From positions 62,001 through 126,000 of the forward strand of contig CAIULL010000070.1 in NCBI GenBank assembly GCA_903899985.1: a stretch of 64,000 nucleotides of DNA. The letters are read 5' to 3'. Below, piece after piece: positions 17,836-27,657 of this stretch. The translations under genes were made by a program, and so were the position numbers. The notes under the pieces are model-generated. The model was not told where the DNA came from, did no database searches, and was given only the letters and a program-made list of their open reading frames with translations. The DNA comes from an uncultured Schlesneria sp. GTDB lineage: Bacteria > Planctomycetota > Planctomycetia > Planctomycetales > Planctomycetaceae. The stretch's first letter is position 1. Every line of letters starts with the position of its first letter.

Positions 17836-18162
17836 ATGGTTCATTTCGTGATTGCGTGGATCTCGAGTCTTTTGTCGCCGTTTGTGGTCTGCTTTTTCGC
17901 GGTCGACTTGATTTCCAGATTATTTCCTGCGGAAAAATACCGTTACACGGAATTGGCCTTGAGGGTCATCGCGGTTATTTTTTCACTCGCCCTTCCCGGC
18001 GGGATTATGGTCACATTTGGATACCTGTGGTTCTCGACCAGCCTGATCTTTTTGCTTGTCGGTTTGGTGTTTTTTGGGATTGCGCTTTTAATACAAAACC
18101 AAGATGAAGCGTTCGTCGTCACTACAATCGTGATTTTCCTCATGATCCAATTGAGTCTCTAA
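17836..18162 (+). CDS. Small three-helix membrane protein
   Basis: 108 residues with ATG start, mostly hydrophobic. Membrane segments lie at about residues 5-27, 43-66 and 68-85, with a possible fourth at the C-terminus (VVTTIVIFLMIQLSL). No family was recognised. The ribosome site is weak. Convergent with the DUF1552 gene. I accept it as a gene because of its length, composition and position, but a chance hydrophobic frame is possible. Confidence 0.5.
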   Translation: MVHFVIAWISSLLSPFVVCFFAVDLISRLFPAEKYRYTELALRVIAVIFSLALPGGIMVTFGYLWFSTSLIFLLVGLVFFGIALLIQNQDEAFVVTTIVIFLMIQLSL

Positions 18163-18255
18163 GTGCATCAAGACACGGAGTTCCGCGAAAGGAAGAAGCT
18201 TAAGGCTTCGGCCGCAATTTCGCGATTGGCCGATGGAAGTTCGACATGCGACCCG

Positions 18256-18304
18256 CGAAGCGGAGCTTCGAAGAAGTACGTTCCCAAGCGGGAGCTTGGG
18301 AACG
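18256..18304. terminator. Two adjacent hairpins between convergent genes
   Basis: CGAAGC-GGA-GCTTCG (18256-18270) is followed by CGTTCCCAAGC (18279-18289) and GCTTGGGAACG (18294-18304) around GGGA. Both stems are perfect. The second resembles a dispersed palindrome I recall from several bacterial groups. They lie between stops at 18162 (+) and 18327 (-), as a two-way terminator would. Confidence 0.6.
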
Positions 18305-18326
18305 AGAATTTCGCGGATCGTTCGAA

Positions 18327-19664
18327 CTAGACTTGGGTGAACACGGAATCTTGAAGGACTCCGGTACTGTCAGAAAACGACGGTTCTTCAATCTTCATTG
18401 AACGCAGGATGCTCAGGTAAAGATTCGACATCGGCGTATTTGGTTTACGCCAATGTGTTCCGTGCTTCAGTCCCATGTTCGCGCCGCCTGCGATCAATGT
18501 TGGCAGATTGGTCGGGTTATGCGTGGTGCTGGCTCCGCTGCCGTAAAGCACGATCGAATTATCCAGCACGCTGCCGTTGATGTCCTGAAATTGCTGCAGC
18601 CGGCCCAGGAAGTAGGCGATCTGTTCGCTTAAGAATAAATCGTACTTGGCAAACGCGAGTTGGCCTTCTTTGTCTTCGGCATGTGACAGGCTGTGATGAG
18701 TTCGGTTGAGGCCCAGCTTGACCGGGAATGTATCGCTGACACCCATGCCGTCTTCGCGATTGAGCATGAATGCGACGGAACGAGTGATGTCAGCGTCGAA
18801 GGCGAGCGCGATCAGATCGAACATGTTCCGGTAATATTCGTGAGGTTCTCCCTCGGAATTCGCGTCGAGGTTCAGATGCGAATAGTCTTGTGATTTGATG
18901 GGGATATCGATCCATTTTTCTGATGCGGTCAATCGAGTCTCGATCTCATCGAGCGAGGTCATGTATTGATCCATTTTTTCCCGGTCGGACTGACCGAGTT
19001 GCTTGTTCAGCGATTTGGCGTTGTCCAGCACAGCGTCGACCAGCTTGATCCGTCGCTGAAGTTGTTCTCGTTGTGTGGCAAGTGATGCCCGATCACCACG
19101 GAACAGTCGATCGAAGACTCGACGCGGATTGTTTTCGGCCGGGATCGGCTTCCCTTCCTGATTATACGAGATCGTTCCGGTTCGCGAGAGAAACCCGACA
19201 CCAGCGTCGATCGACAGGACCAGCGAGGGCTGGCGGCAATATTGTTTTGTGTGCGTCGCCACGACCTGATCGAGCGCCACCGAGTTGAACATCCCTGGTT
19301 TCGGATTGTGCAGCGGTGCTCCCGTCAGCCACATATCCGAGCAGAGGTGGGGATCGGCTTTTGTTCCGTTCGGGTGGTAAAGGCCGCCCATGAAGCTCAG
19401 CTTGTCGCGGAACGGACTGAGTGGCTCGGTCGATTTACCGAATTCAAAACCGCGTCCTTCGGTCTTGGGAAACCAGCTCCACTCGTCGATCCCGTTGGTC
19501 GGCTTTGGCAATGACATTCCGTTGGCGGTGTACATCGCACAGAACCGTCGAGGCGCTGTTTCAGCGACTTCTTTTCCCATCGCTTCGAGCAGTGGCAGCG
19601 ACAAGGTCACGCCCGCCAAACCCTTTAATACCGCACGACGATCGAGTTGAACCGATGAGCCCAT
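18327..19664 (-). CDS. DUF1552 protein (HXXSHH family), Tat-type leader
   Basis: 445 residues with ATG start. The leader has twin arginines ([22 protein letters not shown]), as expected for Tat export. The family signature region [14 protein letters not shown] carries the histidine cluster that names the HXXSHH domain. The protein is normal in length and nearly always encoded with a DUF1592 cytochrome-like protein in planctomycetes; here that gene ends 46 bases upstream on the same strand. Its function is not established; a periplasmic metal-dependent or sulfatase-fold activity acting with the cytochrome partner is an inference. Confidence 0.9.
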   Translation of the reverse strand: MGSSVQLDRRAVLKGLAGVTLSLPLLEAMGKEVAETAPRRFCAMYTANGMSLPKPTNGIDEWSWFPKTEGRGFEFGKSTEPLSPFRDKLSFMGGLYHPNGTKADPHLCSDMWLTGAPLHNPKPGMFNSVALDQVVATHTKQYCRQPSLVLSIDAGVGFLSRTGTISYNQEGKPIPAENNPRRVFDRLFRGDRASLATQREQLQRRIKLVDAVLDNAKSLNKQLGQSDREKMDQYMTSLDEIETRLTASEKWIDIPIKSQDYSHLNLDANSEGEPHEYYRNMFDLIALAFDADITRSVAFMLNREDGMGVSDTFPVKLGLNRTHHSLSHAEDKEGQLAFAKYDLFLSEQIAYFLGRLQQFQDINGSVLDNSIVLYGSGASTTHNPTNLPTLIAGGANMGLKHGTHWRKPNTPMSNLYLSILRSMKIEEPSFSDSTGVLQDSVFTQV

Positions 19665-19710
19665 GGAATCTAAATCCGGAACGAAGTTGGTAATTGACCG
19701 ACAGTAAAAA

Positions 19711-22700
19711 TCACTTCTTTATGAATAAGTCACTTTTGATGACAAACTTTATCATATCGTGCATTCGGTAGTCATTGGACCTCAAATTTTTTCCTTGTTC
19801 CTGCAGAAACATGAATTCGTTGTAGGTCAGGTTGCGGCCAATGGCATAACAGGCCAGATGTTTCATGAAACTGAAGGCGACCTGATCGATCCGATCGTTC
19901 GCAAGGTATGCCTTTAATCCATTCAGGTCTTTGACTTCCGTTCCATCAGGAAGTTTCGAACGGGGGTCGATAGTGGCTCCCGTTTTCAGCAGGCCTCCGG
20001 CGTCGAATGATTCAAACGGAAATCCCCATGGGTCGATTCCCGAATGACATTTCGCGCAGCCCTGCTGGTTGCGGTGCTGTTCCAGTTTCTCCCGGAGTGT
20101 CAGCAGGGTTCCATCGTCCTCTTTAATTCGGGGAACATTCGGCGGTGGATCGTCTGGAGGTTCGGCAATGATTTTGCGTGCCACCCAGGCTCCCCGTTTG
20201 ATCGGATTTGATTCGCGGCCATCACTTAGCCCCGCAAGAATACCGGCGTTTGTCAGCACTCCACCCAGGTTTTCCTGGCCGTGTTTGATCGGGACAAACC
20301 GAAACCCGTTTTCCGTCTGGCTTCCCAGGTTGTAATAGCTGGCGACGATTTCGTTAGCGACGATGAAATCGGACTGAACCAGATTTCGCAGCGGAAGATT
20401 TTGTTCGATCAGGTATGCCAGAAATTGGACCGGTTCCCGTCGCAATTGAGTCTTCGCGTCGCGCGTCAGTCTTGGGTATCGTTTGGAATCAACGGAGACG
20501 ACATCCAGTTTATCGAGACTCAGCCATTGAGACGCGAACTCATTGATGAATTGCTCGAAACGCGGATCGCCGATCATGCGTTCGGTCTCGGTGTCGAGCG
20601 AACGAAGCAGTTCGTTTTTTGAAGCGAGTTCCAGCAAACGCTGGTCGGGTGCTGTATTCCACAGAAAGTACGATAATTTCGAAGCGAGTTCGTAGGGATC
20701 GAGGTCTTCCGGTTCTGGTGTCTGACTGTTCTCGATGAGGAAGAGGAACTGAGGAGCGTTCAGCACAACTAACAGTGCGTCTTTGATACTTTGACGATGG
20801 TTACCGGTACTGGCGAACGATTTTTGCCAGACAGAAAAGATTGCGTCGAGTTCTGCGTCTGTAACAGGTCGTCGAAAGGCTCGCGCGGCGAACGATTGGA
20901 GGATCGCTCGGGCCTCCATCGCCGGCTCGTTCTCGGTTGCTGACGCATTAAAGATATTCTGGTGGGTTGCTGGAGGCCAGGATTCGTAATACGGGCCTTC
21001 GAACTCAACCGACCGAATCTTCAAACGGGGCATGTCGCGGCCATCGGTGTATTCGCTGCGGACGCCAATTTCCCGGATTCCCGCCAGATAGTTGACGTTA
21101 TCCTTTTCGACATCGGGGTTGGGGAAATCGTTGATCGCCCCTTCGAAGATGAATTCTTCCAGCTCGCCGGAAGCGACACGTTGCGGCTGTCCGACCTGGG
21201 TCAGCGTGCTTCCACAATCGCGGCGTAATCCCAGGTAAACACCCAGGGACGGAGCTCGGTTTTCAAAAACCGAAAACCGCTGGGCTGATTCGTGCGAGTT
21301 ATCCAGTCGGCTGAAGACCAGTCGGCGTAATTTTGAATTGTCACCAAGACGTGCCGATAACTTCAGTTCGCCAACAGGCAATCTGACCAGCAGGAATGCC
21401 GATGCAAGTTCTTTCGATTTGTCCTCGTCGTTTGGCCGAGCCGGTAAAAAAGTCAATTTCCGCAACTCGCCTGCAAATTGACGATCACCCAGTGTTACAG
21501 AGAACAGATCTTTTGCTGGATCTCCACCGCAGACAACGTCCAGCTGATAGATACCCGCGTCTTTGATCAGCACAAAGGCATTGGCGTTGGGAGTCAATTC
21601 ACTGAGGGGAACAGAGATCGCGTTATCATTTGCGAGCGCCGGCGAGTCGGAATCGATCAGCAGTCCATCGTCGTACCTGGCGGCACGGACTGTGACGCGA
21701 AAATTACCTTCTTCAGGTAACTCTCGAAGTGAAATCTTGAAGTTGGCCATCGGTCCATAGGTGTCGGACTGACCAAAGATTTCCGGGCTGGGGATCGCAG
21801 GTCGCAACAGCAAACCTTCGGGGACCACCTGAAAGGCCTGTCCCTTAGGGTAGCCGGGTGATCCGCGCATGCAGGCGAAGACCGAATGATAGATGCTGTT
21901 GAATTTTTTCCAGGCGCGAATCGTGTCGTTTCCGACGTAGCCTTCGATAAAATCGTATTCCTTTCGCATGAAAAACGGTTCGTAGGCAAACGGCTTTTTC
22001 GGCGTCAGTTCCGTGACCAGAACATCGGGATTGTTCAGGAGAAAATTATTGGCACCGAGAATCAGTTTATCTGGACATGGCTCGGGATTAATTGCTGTCC
22101 CCAGATCCATGCGAAAGTTCTGGATCACGGGCTTTTTACTTTCGTCGACGATGCACAGGTCCAGGGCCTTTTCGGCAATGTTGAAATAGGATTCGACCTG
22201 AAGCGGCGACAGGATCATGGTATGGCTTTGGTTCGTGAAGCCTTCCTTGGAAATTCCATCAGGCGGCAGCGATTCCGTGAGATCTTCTTCCAGTAACAAC
22301 AGGCTTTTCAGTGTATTGCGATATTGCGAGACCGTGAGCCGCCTGACAGATCCATTCTTTTTCGTGTCACGCGCCCGCGCGGCGGTAATGGTCGACACGA
22401 TCCAATCGTTCAATGTCCGGCGTTGCTCTGCCGTGAGCTGCAATTCATCAACGGGAGGCATGACGCCGTCATCCACTTGCTTTTGAATCGCTTTCAGAAG
22501 AAAGAGTTGCCGGTCTTCCGGTGTTGCGGTCAACTGGTCAACGCGGACACCCGATTTCATGTCGTCAGCGTTATGGCAACGAACGCAGAATTTCTGAAGA
22601 AGTGGCTGGATCTGTTCGTGGAATGCGGTCGCATCAGTGGATACAGCTGAAGCCGAATTCGCAGGCGCATCTTCTGCCGTTGCCAGTTCGCTTTGAATCC

Positions 22701-22770
22701 AAAAAGCAATTCCAATGGCAACGAGCGGAAGAATATGGCTTCGATCGAAAAACCTGTTTTTGTCAGTCAT
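19711..22770 (-). CDS. Planctomycete cytochrome-type protein with DUF1587/1592/1588/1585/1595 domains
   Basis: 1019 residues from the ATG at 22770; a TTG 20 codons upstream is open but less likely because the signal segment ([15 protein letters not shown]) follows this ATG. The N-terminal c-type haem motif is C62-V-R-C-H66. DUF1587-like sequence follows ([13 protein letters not shown]), then the DUF1595 segment ([16 protein letters not shown]), DUF1592 ([27 protein letters not shown]), and DUF1588 ([25 protein letters not shown]) with a second CAKCH motif. DUF1585 ends the protein ([17 protein letters not shown]). It is an extracytoplasmic electron-transfer or oxidoreductase protein of unknown substrate, in an operon with the DUF1552 gene. 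Confidence 0.92.
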   Translation of the reverse strand: MTDKNRFFDRSHILPLVAIGIAFWIQSELATAEDAPANSASAVSTDATAFHEQIQPLLQKFCVRCHNADDMKSGVRVDQLTATPEDRQLFLLKAIQKQVDDGVMPPVDELQLTAEQRRTLNDWIVSTITAARARDTKKNGSVRRLTVSQYRNTLKSLLLLEEDLTESLPPDGISKEGFTNQSHTMILSPLQVESYFNIAEKALDLCIVDESKKPVIQNFRMDLGTAINPEPCPDKLILGANNFLLNNPDVLVTELTPKKPFAYEPFFMRKEYDFIEGYVGNDTIRAWKKFNSIYHSVFACMRGSPGYPKGQAFQVVPEGLLLRPAIPSPEIFGQSDTYGPMANFKISLRELPEEGNFRVTVRAARYDDGLLIDSDSPALANDNAISVPLSELTPNANAFVLIKDAGIYQLDVVCGGDPAKDLFSVTLGDRQFAGELRKLTFLPARPNDEDKSKELASAFLLVRLPVGELKLSARLGDNSKLRRLVFSRLDNSHESAQRFSVFENRAPSLGVYLGLRRDCGSTLTQVGQPQRVASGELEEFIFEGAINDFPNPDVEKDNVNYLAGIREIGVRSEYTDGRDMPRLKIRSVEFEGPYYESWPPATHQNIFNASATENEPAMEARAILQSFAARAFRRPVTDAELDAIFSVWQKSFASTGNHRQSIKDALLVVLNAPQFLFLIENSQTPEPEDLDPYELASKLSYFLWNTAPDQRLLELASKNELLRSLDTETERMIGDPRFEQFINEFASQWLSLDKLDVVSVDSKRYPRLTRDAKTQLRREPVQFLAYLIEQNLPLRNLVQSDFIVANEIVASYYNLGSQTENGFRFVPIKHGQENLGGVLTNAGILAGLSDGRESNPIKRGAWVARKIIAEPPDDPPPNVPRIKEDDGTLLTLREKLEQHRNQQGCAKCHSGIDPWGFPFESFDAGGLLKTGATIDPRSKLPDGTEVKDLNGLKAYLANDRIDQVAFSFMKHLACYAIGRNLTYNEFMFLQEQGKNLRSNDYRMHDMIKFVIKSDLFIKK

Positions 22771-23112
22771 GTTGTCAGCAAATTCAGGAGGTAGGTGATC
22801 AGCAAAGGCAAGTTTCGGGGCAGGATACAACGTCGCGGAGATTAATTGGCCGATGCAGTCTACGTACCGAAGTGATGGCTCGGCAATTCAAAAGTCAGTT
22901 CGAAGCCACGCGGCGCGGAACAAATTATTCAGTTCCAATGAATTTTCTCAGTAAGCAGCCGCACAACTTCAGGTGAATACGTTTGTTTGTTACAGTTGGA
23001 CAGGATCTGTCTGAGAGCAAATAGATTGATATTTGCTGAGCTATCGTGTCCCTCACCTCCCCTCATTCTGCGGGTGATTGTTTTTGCGTGGAATTTTGGA
23101 TCGCGACCGCAT
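22771..23112. other. 342-base divergent intergenic region
   Basis: It separates the DUF1592 operon (minus) from the first giant kinase (plus) and should hold both promoters. Its last part (about 23094-23105, TTTTGGATCGCG) is also found just before the second kinase gene. Nothing else was recognised. Confidence 0.5.
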
Positions 23113-26100
23113 ATGGCACTCGAGATCGCATCACGATTTGTCAATTCGCCATTGAGCGAACAGGATCAACGCCTCGTCAAGTCGGCAACGGATGCGTTTC
23201 GAATTTCCTGGCAGAGTCATCAACGCCCCGATATCGAAGCGTATTTAGCGATATTGCCGGAATCGTTAAAGCTGGCCGCTCTGGCTGAGTTAATGACACT
23301 CGATATTGCATTTCGCCGAGCTGAGGGCAAGTTCTGTTCGCCGACAGATTATACGACGAAATTTCCTGGATATATCGAGACGGTTTCGAAGCTGTTTGAC
23401 CATTTACAAGCATCAGACACGCAACCTACTGCTGAATCTACCGCAATCGAGGCACGTTCAGTGAATGACGAGCATGATCCTTTGAAAAAAGCGTCTGAAA
23501 GTCGCAAAAGCAAATCAGATGGTTCAGACGAATTGAAGAATGTCCCTGAACAGTTTGGCCGATACCGCATTGTGCGTGAACTTGGCCGTGGTGGTATGGG
23601 CGCAGTCTACCTGGCGGTTGACGGACAGCTGGGGCGAAACGTCGCTTTAAAGATTCCTTTCTTCCGCGAAGATGACGAGCAGGAGGCTGTCGAACGTTTC
23701 TATCGCGAGGCGCGAGCGATGGCGATTGTTCAGCACGCCAACTTGTGCCCTGTCTATGATGTTGGCCAGTTTGAAGAGTGGCACTTCCTGACCATGGCAT
23801 ACATCGATGGTCAGCCCCTTTCAAATGTATTGAAAGACGCGAACTTCGTTTCGGTGCCCCAGGCCGCGGCGCTGGTGAAGACGGTTGCAGTGGCGGTGCA
23901 TAAGGCGCACGAAGCAGGGATCGTGCATCGCGACTTGAAGCCCGCCAATATCATGCTGACGAAAGATGGTGATCCGATCATCATGGATTTTGGATTGGCC
24001 CGTCGAAAGTCAACCGGTGAAGTCGACTTAACTCGAACGGGCGCCGTTTTTGGAAGTCCAGCCTACATGGCGCCCGAGCAGGTTGAGGCCAGGCACGATG
24101 AAATTGGGCCGGCCACCGATATTTATGCCATGGGGGTGATTCTGTATCAATTGGTCACGGGGCAAAGGCCGTTTCAAGGTTCCGTGATGTCAATTTTTGG
24201 ACAAATCCTTTCGAATGTGCCTGATCCCCCTTCGAAATGGCGTCGAGACTTGCCACCCGAACTCGATTCAATCTGCTTGAAGGCGCTCGCAAAATCTCCT
24301 TCGGAACGGCACGCCTCGGCTGCAGAATTTGCCGAGGAATTGTCCTATCTGGTGAATCCAGCCGGCAGTGACTTGAAGACAATTTCGTACCATTCTCGTT
24401 CCGATGCCGGGTCCGCTCCCGGGGGGGAAAGTGACAGTGCGTCAAACAGCCGGTCACGACGTGATGCGGAGTTACGGCAAGTGACAGTTGCCGTTTTCAA
24501 CTATGAAATTGACGGCGACAACTCGTCAATCGATGCGAGCAGATCCTCAACGTCCTCCCAAGCGGAACTCTTGCACGAGCAGTCACAGTCGTTCGCCGCG
24601 TTCGTTAATGAACAAGCCGCACAACTCGGTGGTGTGACGGTGCAAGGAACGGGGCAGGAAGTCTTGACCTGTTTTGGTTTTCCACAGGCGTTTGAGGATG
24701 CCCCGCAGCGAGCCGTTCGAGCGGCACTGCAAGTCATGCGCAAGCTTACCGTAACCGATCCTCAGGTGGCGAAATTGCCCCTGGCAAGACAGGCGTGGGT
24801 CCTGCTGCACTCGGGAGAAGCGGTCGCCGAAGAAATTGGCGGCGCACAAGGTGCCGCGGTGTCATTGGTGGGTGAGGTTCGCAATACCGCACTACGGCTG
24901 AGCGGCATCGTTGAACCGGGAAACGTTGTGGTCAGTGCGGCGATCCACCGGCGAGTGGCATTGTATTTCGAGTGTGAATCGCTGGGGATACAGCGGGTTC
25001 GCGGAGTTTCTCAGCCCGTCGAACTATTCAAAGTCACGAAAGAAGCGGCCTCGCGTAACCGGGTGGAACTGGTCGATCCGGGCAACTTATCACCGCTCGT
25101 CGGGCGTGATACGGAACTTTTGATTCTCAAGGACCGCTGGGAGCAGGCACAGGACGGGTTGGGCCAGGTTGTCCTTCTGATCGGTGACGCTGGTCTTGGC
25201 AAGTCCCGTTTGATCCGCGAGTTGCGGGAACACGTCATTGGTTCGGATACCGAAGGCGCTGCCGTCATTGAATGGCGGTGTGCGCAGCACCAGCAGGGAA
25301 CCAGCTTTTTTCCCGTCGTCGAATTTCTCACGCGATTGTTTAACTTTGAAAATCTTTCGGCTGCCGATCGGCTGAAAACCGTGGTGCGATACCTGCGCGA
25401 TTGGAACCTCGAATCGACCGAAAATGTCTCATTGCTGTGCGGGCTGCTTGGCGTTGCTACGGATGACCGTTTTCCAGCGCTTGCCCTTTCGCCACAAAAA
25501 GTGAAGGAACGGACCGAGCAACTGTTGCTTCAGTGGTTGAAGCAGATGGTTGAGATCAGCCCGATGTTATTCATCGTTGAAGACTTGCACTGGCTTGATC
25601 CATCGACGCTGCAATTGCTTGAAAAGTACGTCGTGGAATTCGAGGCTGGCCGTATGCTCAGTCTTCTGACATTCCGTCCAGAATTTGAAACGCCCTGGAA
25701 GAGCAGCCCGCATCAAACTCAGATTGCTTTGAACCGTCTGACCAAACGGCAGATCGGCGAGATGATGCGGAAACGGACCAGGCGTCGTGAAATCCCTGAG
25801 TTAATCCTGCAGCAAGTGATTGAACGGACTGACGGAATTCCCTTGTTCGTGGAAGAATTCACGGTCGTGATCATCGAGTCTGGAATTCTGGACCGTTCTG
25901 ATTCCGGCGCTGATTCGTCGTCGCTGCTCAAGATCATTCCGTCCACGCTGCACGATCTGTTGTTGTCTCGACTGGATCGTATGTCCGCCGATCGCGAAGT
26001 CATTCAGTTGGCATCCACAATCGGGCGTGAGTTCGGATTTGGTCTGTTGTCGGCCGCCTGTTCGCTGCCAGCAGCCCAGCTGCAGACCGAACTCGACAAG

Positions 26101-27621
26101 CTCGTGAAAGCCGAGATCCTTTTTAAAAAGGGGGATGCAGCCGAAGCGAGCTACATCTTCAAACATGCACTGCTGCAAGACGCCGCCTATCGTTCGATGC
26201 TCACGAAAAGGCGTCAAGCATGTCATCAGCGGATTGCCGAAGTGATCGAGGCGAAGTTTGACGACATCGTCAATTCACAGCCAGCTCTCCTGGCACATCA
26301 TTTCAATGAGGCCGGTGACAGTAATAAGGCGAGTCAATACTGGCTGAAAGCTGGTCAGAAATCTCAGCAACAGTCGGCCAATATTGAAGCGATCAGCCAG
26401 CTGACTCAGGGGCTGAAGATTCTGCAGACGCTTCCAGAGTCTGAACATCGAGACCAGTTAGAACTCGCGTTTCAAACGGCACTTTCTCCTGTCCTGATGG
26501 CAGCACGCGGCTGGTCCGCTCCAGAAGTCGGGATCGCGATCGAGCGAGCTCAACAACTCTGTTCCAGATACGGCACTCTGGAAGATCAGTTTTTTGTGAT
26601 GTGGGGGCTTTGGGGTTGGAGAGTCATTCGAGCAGATCTGGATCTTTGCGAGGGGATCTCACGCGAGATCATGCAACTGGTGGAAAACTCGGCAGACGGC
26701 GAAAAATTGTTGCCTGAAGCATACTGGGTCGTCGGTTGCACGGCATATTATCAAGGAGAATTCAGTACCGGACTGAAGTTGCTTGAGCTGGGACTGGTGC
26801 ATGCGAATCCCGATCTGGAGAAAGCTTATGCATTAAAGACCGGTCAGCACTGCAGTGTGATGTGCAGCAGCCATTCGGCACTGGCCCTCTGGGAATTAGG
26901 CTATCCGGACCAGGCATTGCAGCGAGCGGACGAGACAGTTCAGTTCGCCAGGAGACTCGGGCACCCATTCAGCTATGCAATGGCCTTGTTTTTCAGTCGA
27001 CAGGTCCTGCAGTTTTGTGGTCGCGATCAGGAAGCGATTGATCGAATTGAAGAAGAGTACAAAATCTGCCACGAGCAAGGATTTGTTTTTTTCGAAGTCC
27101 ATGCCATCTACGGTCGTGGAGAATTACTGCTCAGGGAAGGCAAGGTCGATGAAGGACGAAAGCTGTGTCATCAAGGTTTGGAAATGCTGAAAGGGGCAGG
27201 CGCAAATCTGTCGATGGATCATCCCTATCGAAATATTGCGGAAGCCTGCCTTGTCGCAGGACTACCCGATGATGCCAGTTTATGGCTGGGTCGCGGATTG
27301 AATCTTGTTGAGAATCATCACGAACGAGGGATGTTAAGCGAGTTCCTGCGTTTGAAGGGGGAACTCGCACTTGCTGCCGGTGACGAAAAAGTGGCTGAAG
27401 ATTGCTTTCAAAAAGCGGTCGAAGTTGCTCGACAACAACAGGCCAAATCGTGGGAATTGAGGGTGATGATCAGTTTCGCCGAATTAAGGCGGCGTCAGGG
27501 TCGATCAAATGAAGGCCGACAGTTGCTGCAATCAACCTACGACTTCTTCACGGAGGGTTTTGATACCGCGGATCTACTCAGGGCAAAAAAGTTGCTGCAG
27601 GAACTAAAATCGACGATATGA
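23113..27621 (+). CDS. Giant Ser/Thr kinase with cyclase-like, STAND ATPase and TPR domains (copy 1)
   Basis: 1502 residues from the ATG at 23113. An open frame extends 42 codons upstream, but the paralogue at 29333 starts at the equivalent point and the two share TTTTGGATCGCG just before it. Domains in order: planctomycete kinase leader (1-120); kinase (about 150-430) with GRGGMG, HRDLKPAN, DFGLARR and YMAPEQ, all catalytic residues present; a class III cyclase homology domain (about 453-643) whose metal aspartates are replaced (VAVFNYE, GTGQE); a STAND/AAA ATPase with Walker A GDAGLGKSR near 691 and Walker B LFIVEDLHWLD near 818; and TPR repeats to the end. It has no membrane helix and is probably cytoplasmic. 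The architecture recalls the kinase/cyclase fusion proteins described beside TOMM peptide clusters. It is followed 36 bases later by an FAD enzyme. Confidence 0.9.
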   Translation: MALEIASRFVNSPLSEQDQRLVKSATDAFRISWQSHQRPDIEAYLAILPESLKLAALAELMTLDIAFRRAEGKFCSPTDYTTKFPGYIETVSKLFDHLQASDTQPTAESTAIEARSVNDEHDPLKKASESRKSKSDGSDELKNVPEQFGRYRIVRELGRGGMGAVYLAVDGQLGRNVALKIPFFREDDEQEAVERFYREARAMAIVQHANLCPVYDVGQFEEWHFLTMAYIDGQPLSNVLKDANFVSVPQAAALVKTVAVAVHKAHEAGIVHRDLKPANIMLTKDGDPIIMDFGLARRKSTGEVDLTRTGAVFGSPAYMAPEQVEARHDEIGPATDIYAMGVILYQLVTGQRPFQGSVMSIFGQILSNVPDPPSKWRRDLPPELDSICLKALAKSPSERHASAAEFAEELSYLVNPAGSDLKTISYHSRSDAGSAPGGESDSASNSRSRRDAELRQVTVAVFNYEIDGDNSSIDASRSSTSSQAELLHEQSQSFAAFVNEQAAQLGGVTVQGTGQEVLTCFGFPQAFEDAPQRAVRAALQVMRKLTVTDPQVAKLPLARQAWVLLHSGEAVAEEIGGAQGAAVSLVGEVRNTALRLSGIVEPGNVVVSAAIHRRVALYFECESLGIQRVRGVSQPVELFKVTKEAASRNRVELVDPGNLSPLVGRDTELLILKDRWEQAQDGLGQVVLLIGDAGLGKSRLIRELREHVIGSDTEGAAVIEWRCAQHQQGTSFFPVVEFLTRLFNFENLSAADRLKTVVRYLRDWNLESTENVSLLCGLLGVATDDRFPALALSPQKVKERTEQLLLQWLKQMVEISPMLFIVEDLHWLDPSTLQLLEKYVVEFEAGRMLSLLTFRPEFETPWKSSPHQTQIALNRLTKRQIGEMMRKRTRRREIPELILQQVIERTDGIPLFVEEFTVVIIESGILDRSDSGADSSSLLKIIPSTLHDLLLSRLDRMSADREVIQLASTIGREFGFGLLSAACSLPAAQLQTELDKLVKAEILFKKGDAAEASYIFKHALLQDAAYRSMLTKRRQACHQRIAEVIEAKFDDIVNSQPALLAHHFNEAGDSNKASQYWLKAGQKSQQQSANIEAISQLTQGLKILQTLPESEHRDQLELAFQTALSPVLMAARGWSAPEVGIAIERAQQLCSRYGTLEDQFFVMWGLWGWRVIRADLDLCEGISREIMQLVENSADGEKLLPEAYWVVGCTAYYQGEFSTGLKLLELGLVHANPDLEKAYALKTGQHCSVMCSSHSALALWELGYPDQALQRADETVQFARRLGHPFSYAMALFFSRQVLQFCGRDQEAIDRIEEEYKICHEQGFVFFEVHAIYGRGELLLREGKVDEGRKLCHQGLEMLKGAGANLSMDHPYRNIAEACLVAGLPDDASLWLGRGLNLVENHHERGMLSEFLRLKGELALAAGDEKVAEDCFQKAVEVARQQQAKSWELRVMISFAELRRRQGRSNEGRQLLQSTYDFFTEGFDTADLLRAKKLLQELKSTI

Positions 27622-27657
27622 CAATGGCTGGATTGTGGATCGGGACGTTTGTCAAAA

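Noticed and set aside
22987-23112. 42-codon N-terminal extension of kinase copy 1
   Set aside because: Absent from the paralogue, and the shared TTTTGGATCGCG lies in the extension just before the aligned ATG.
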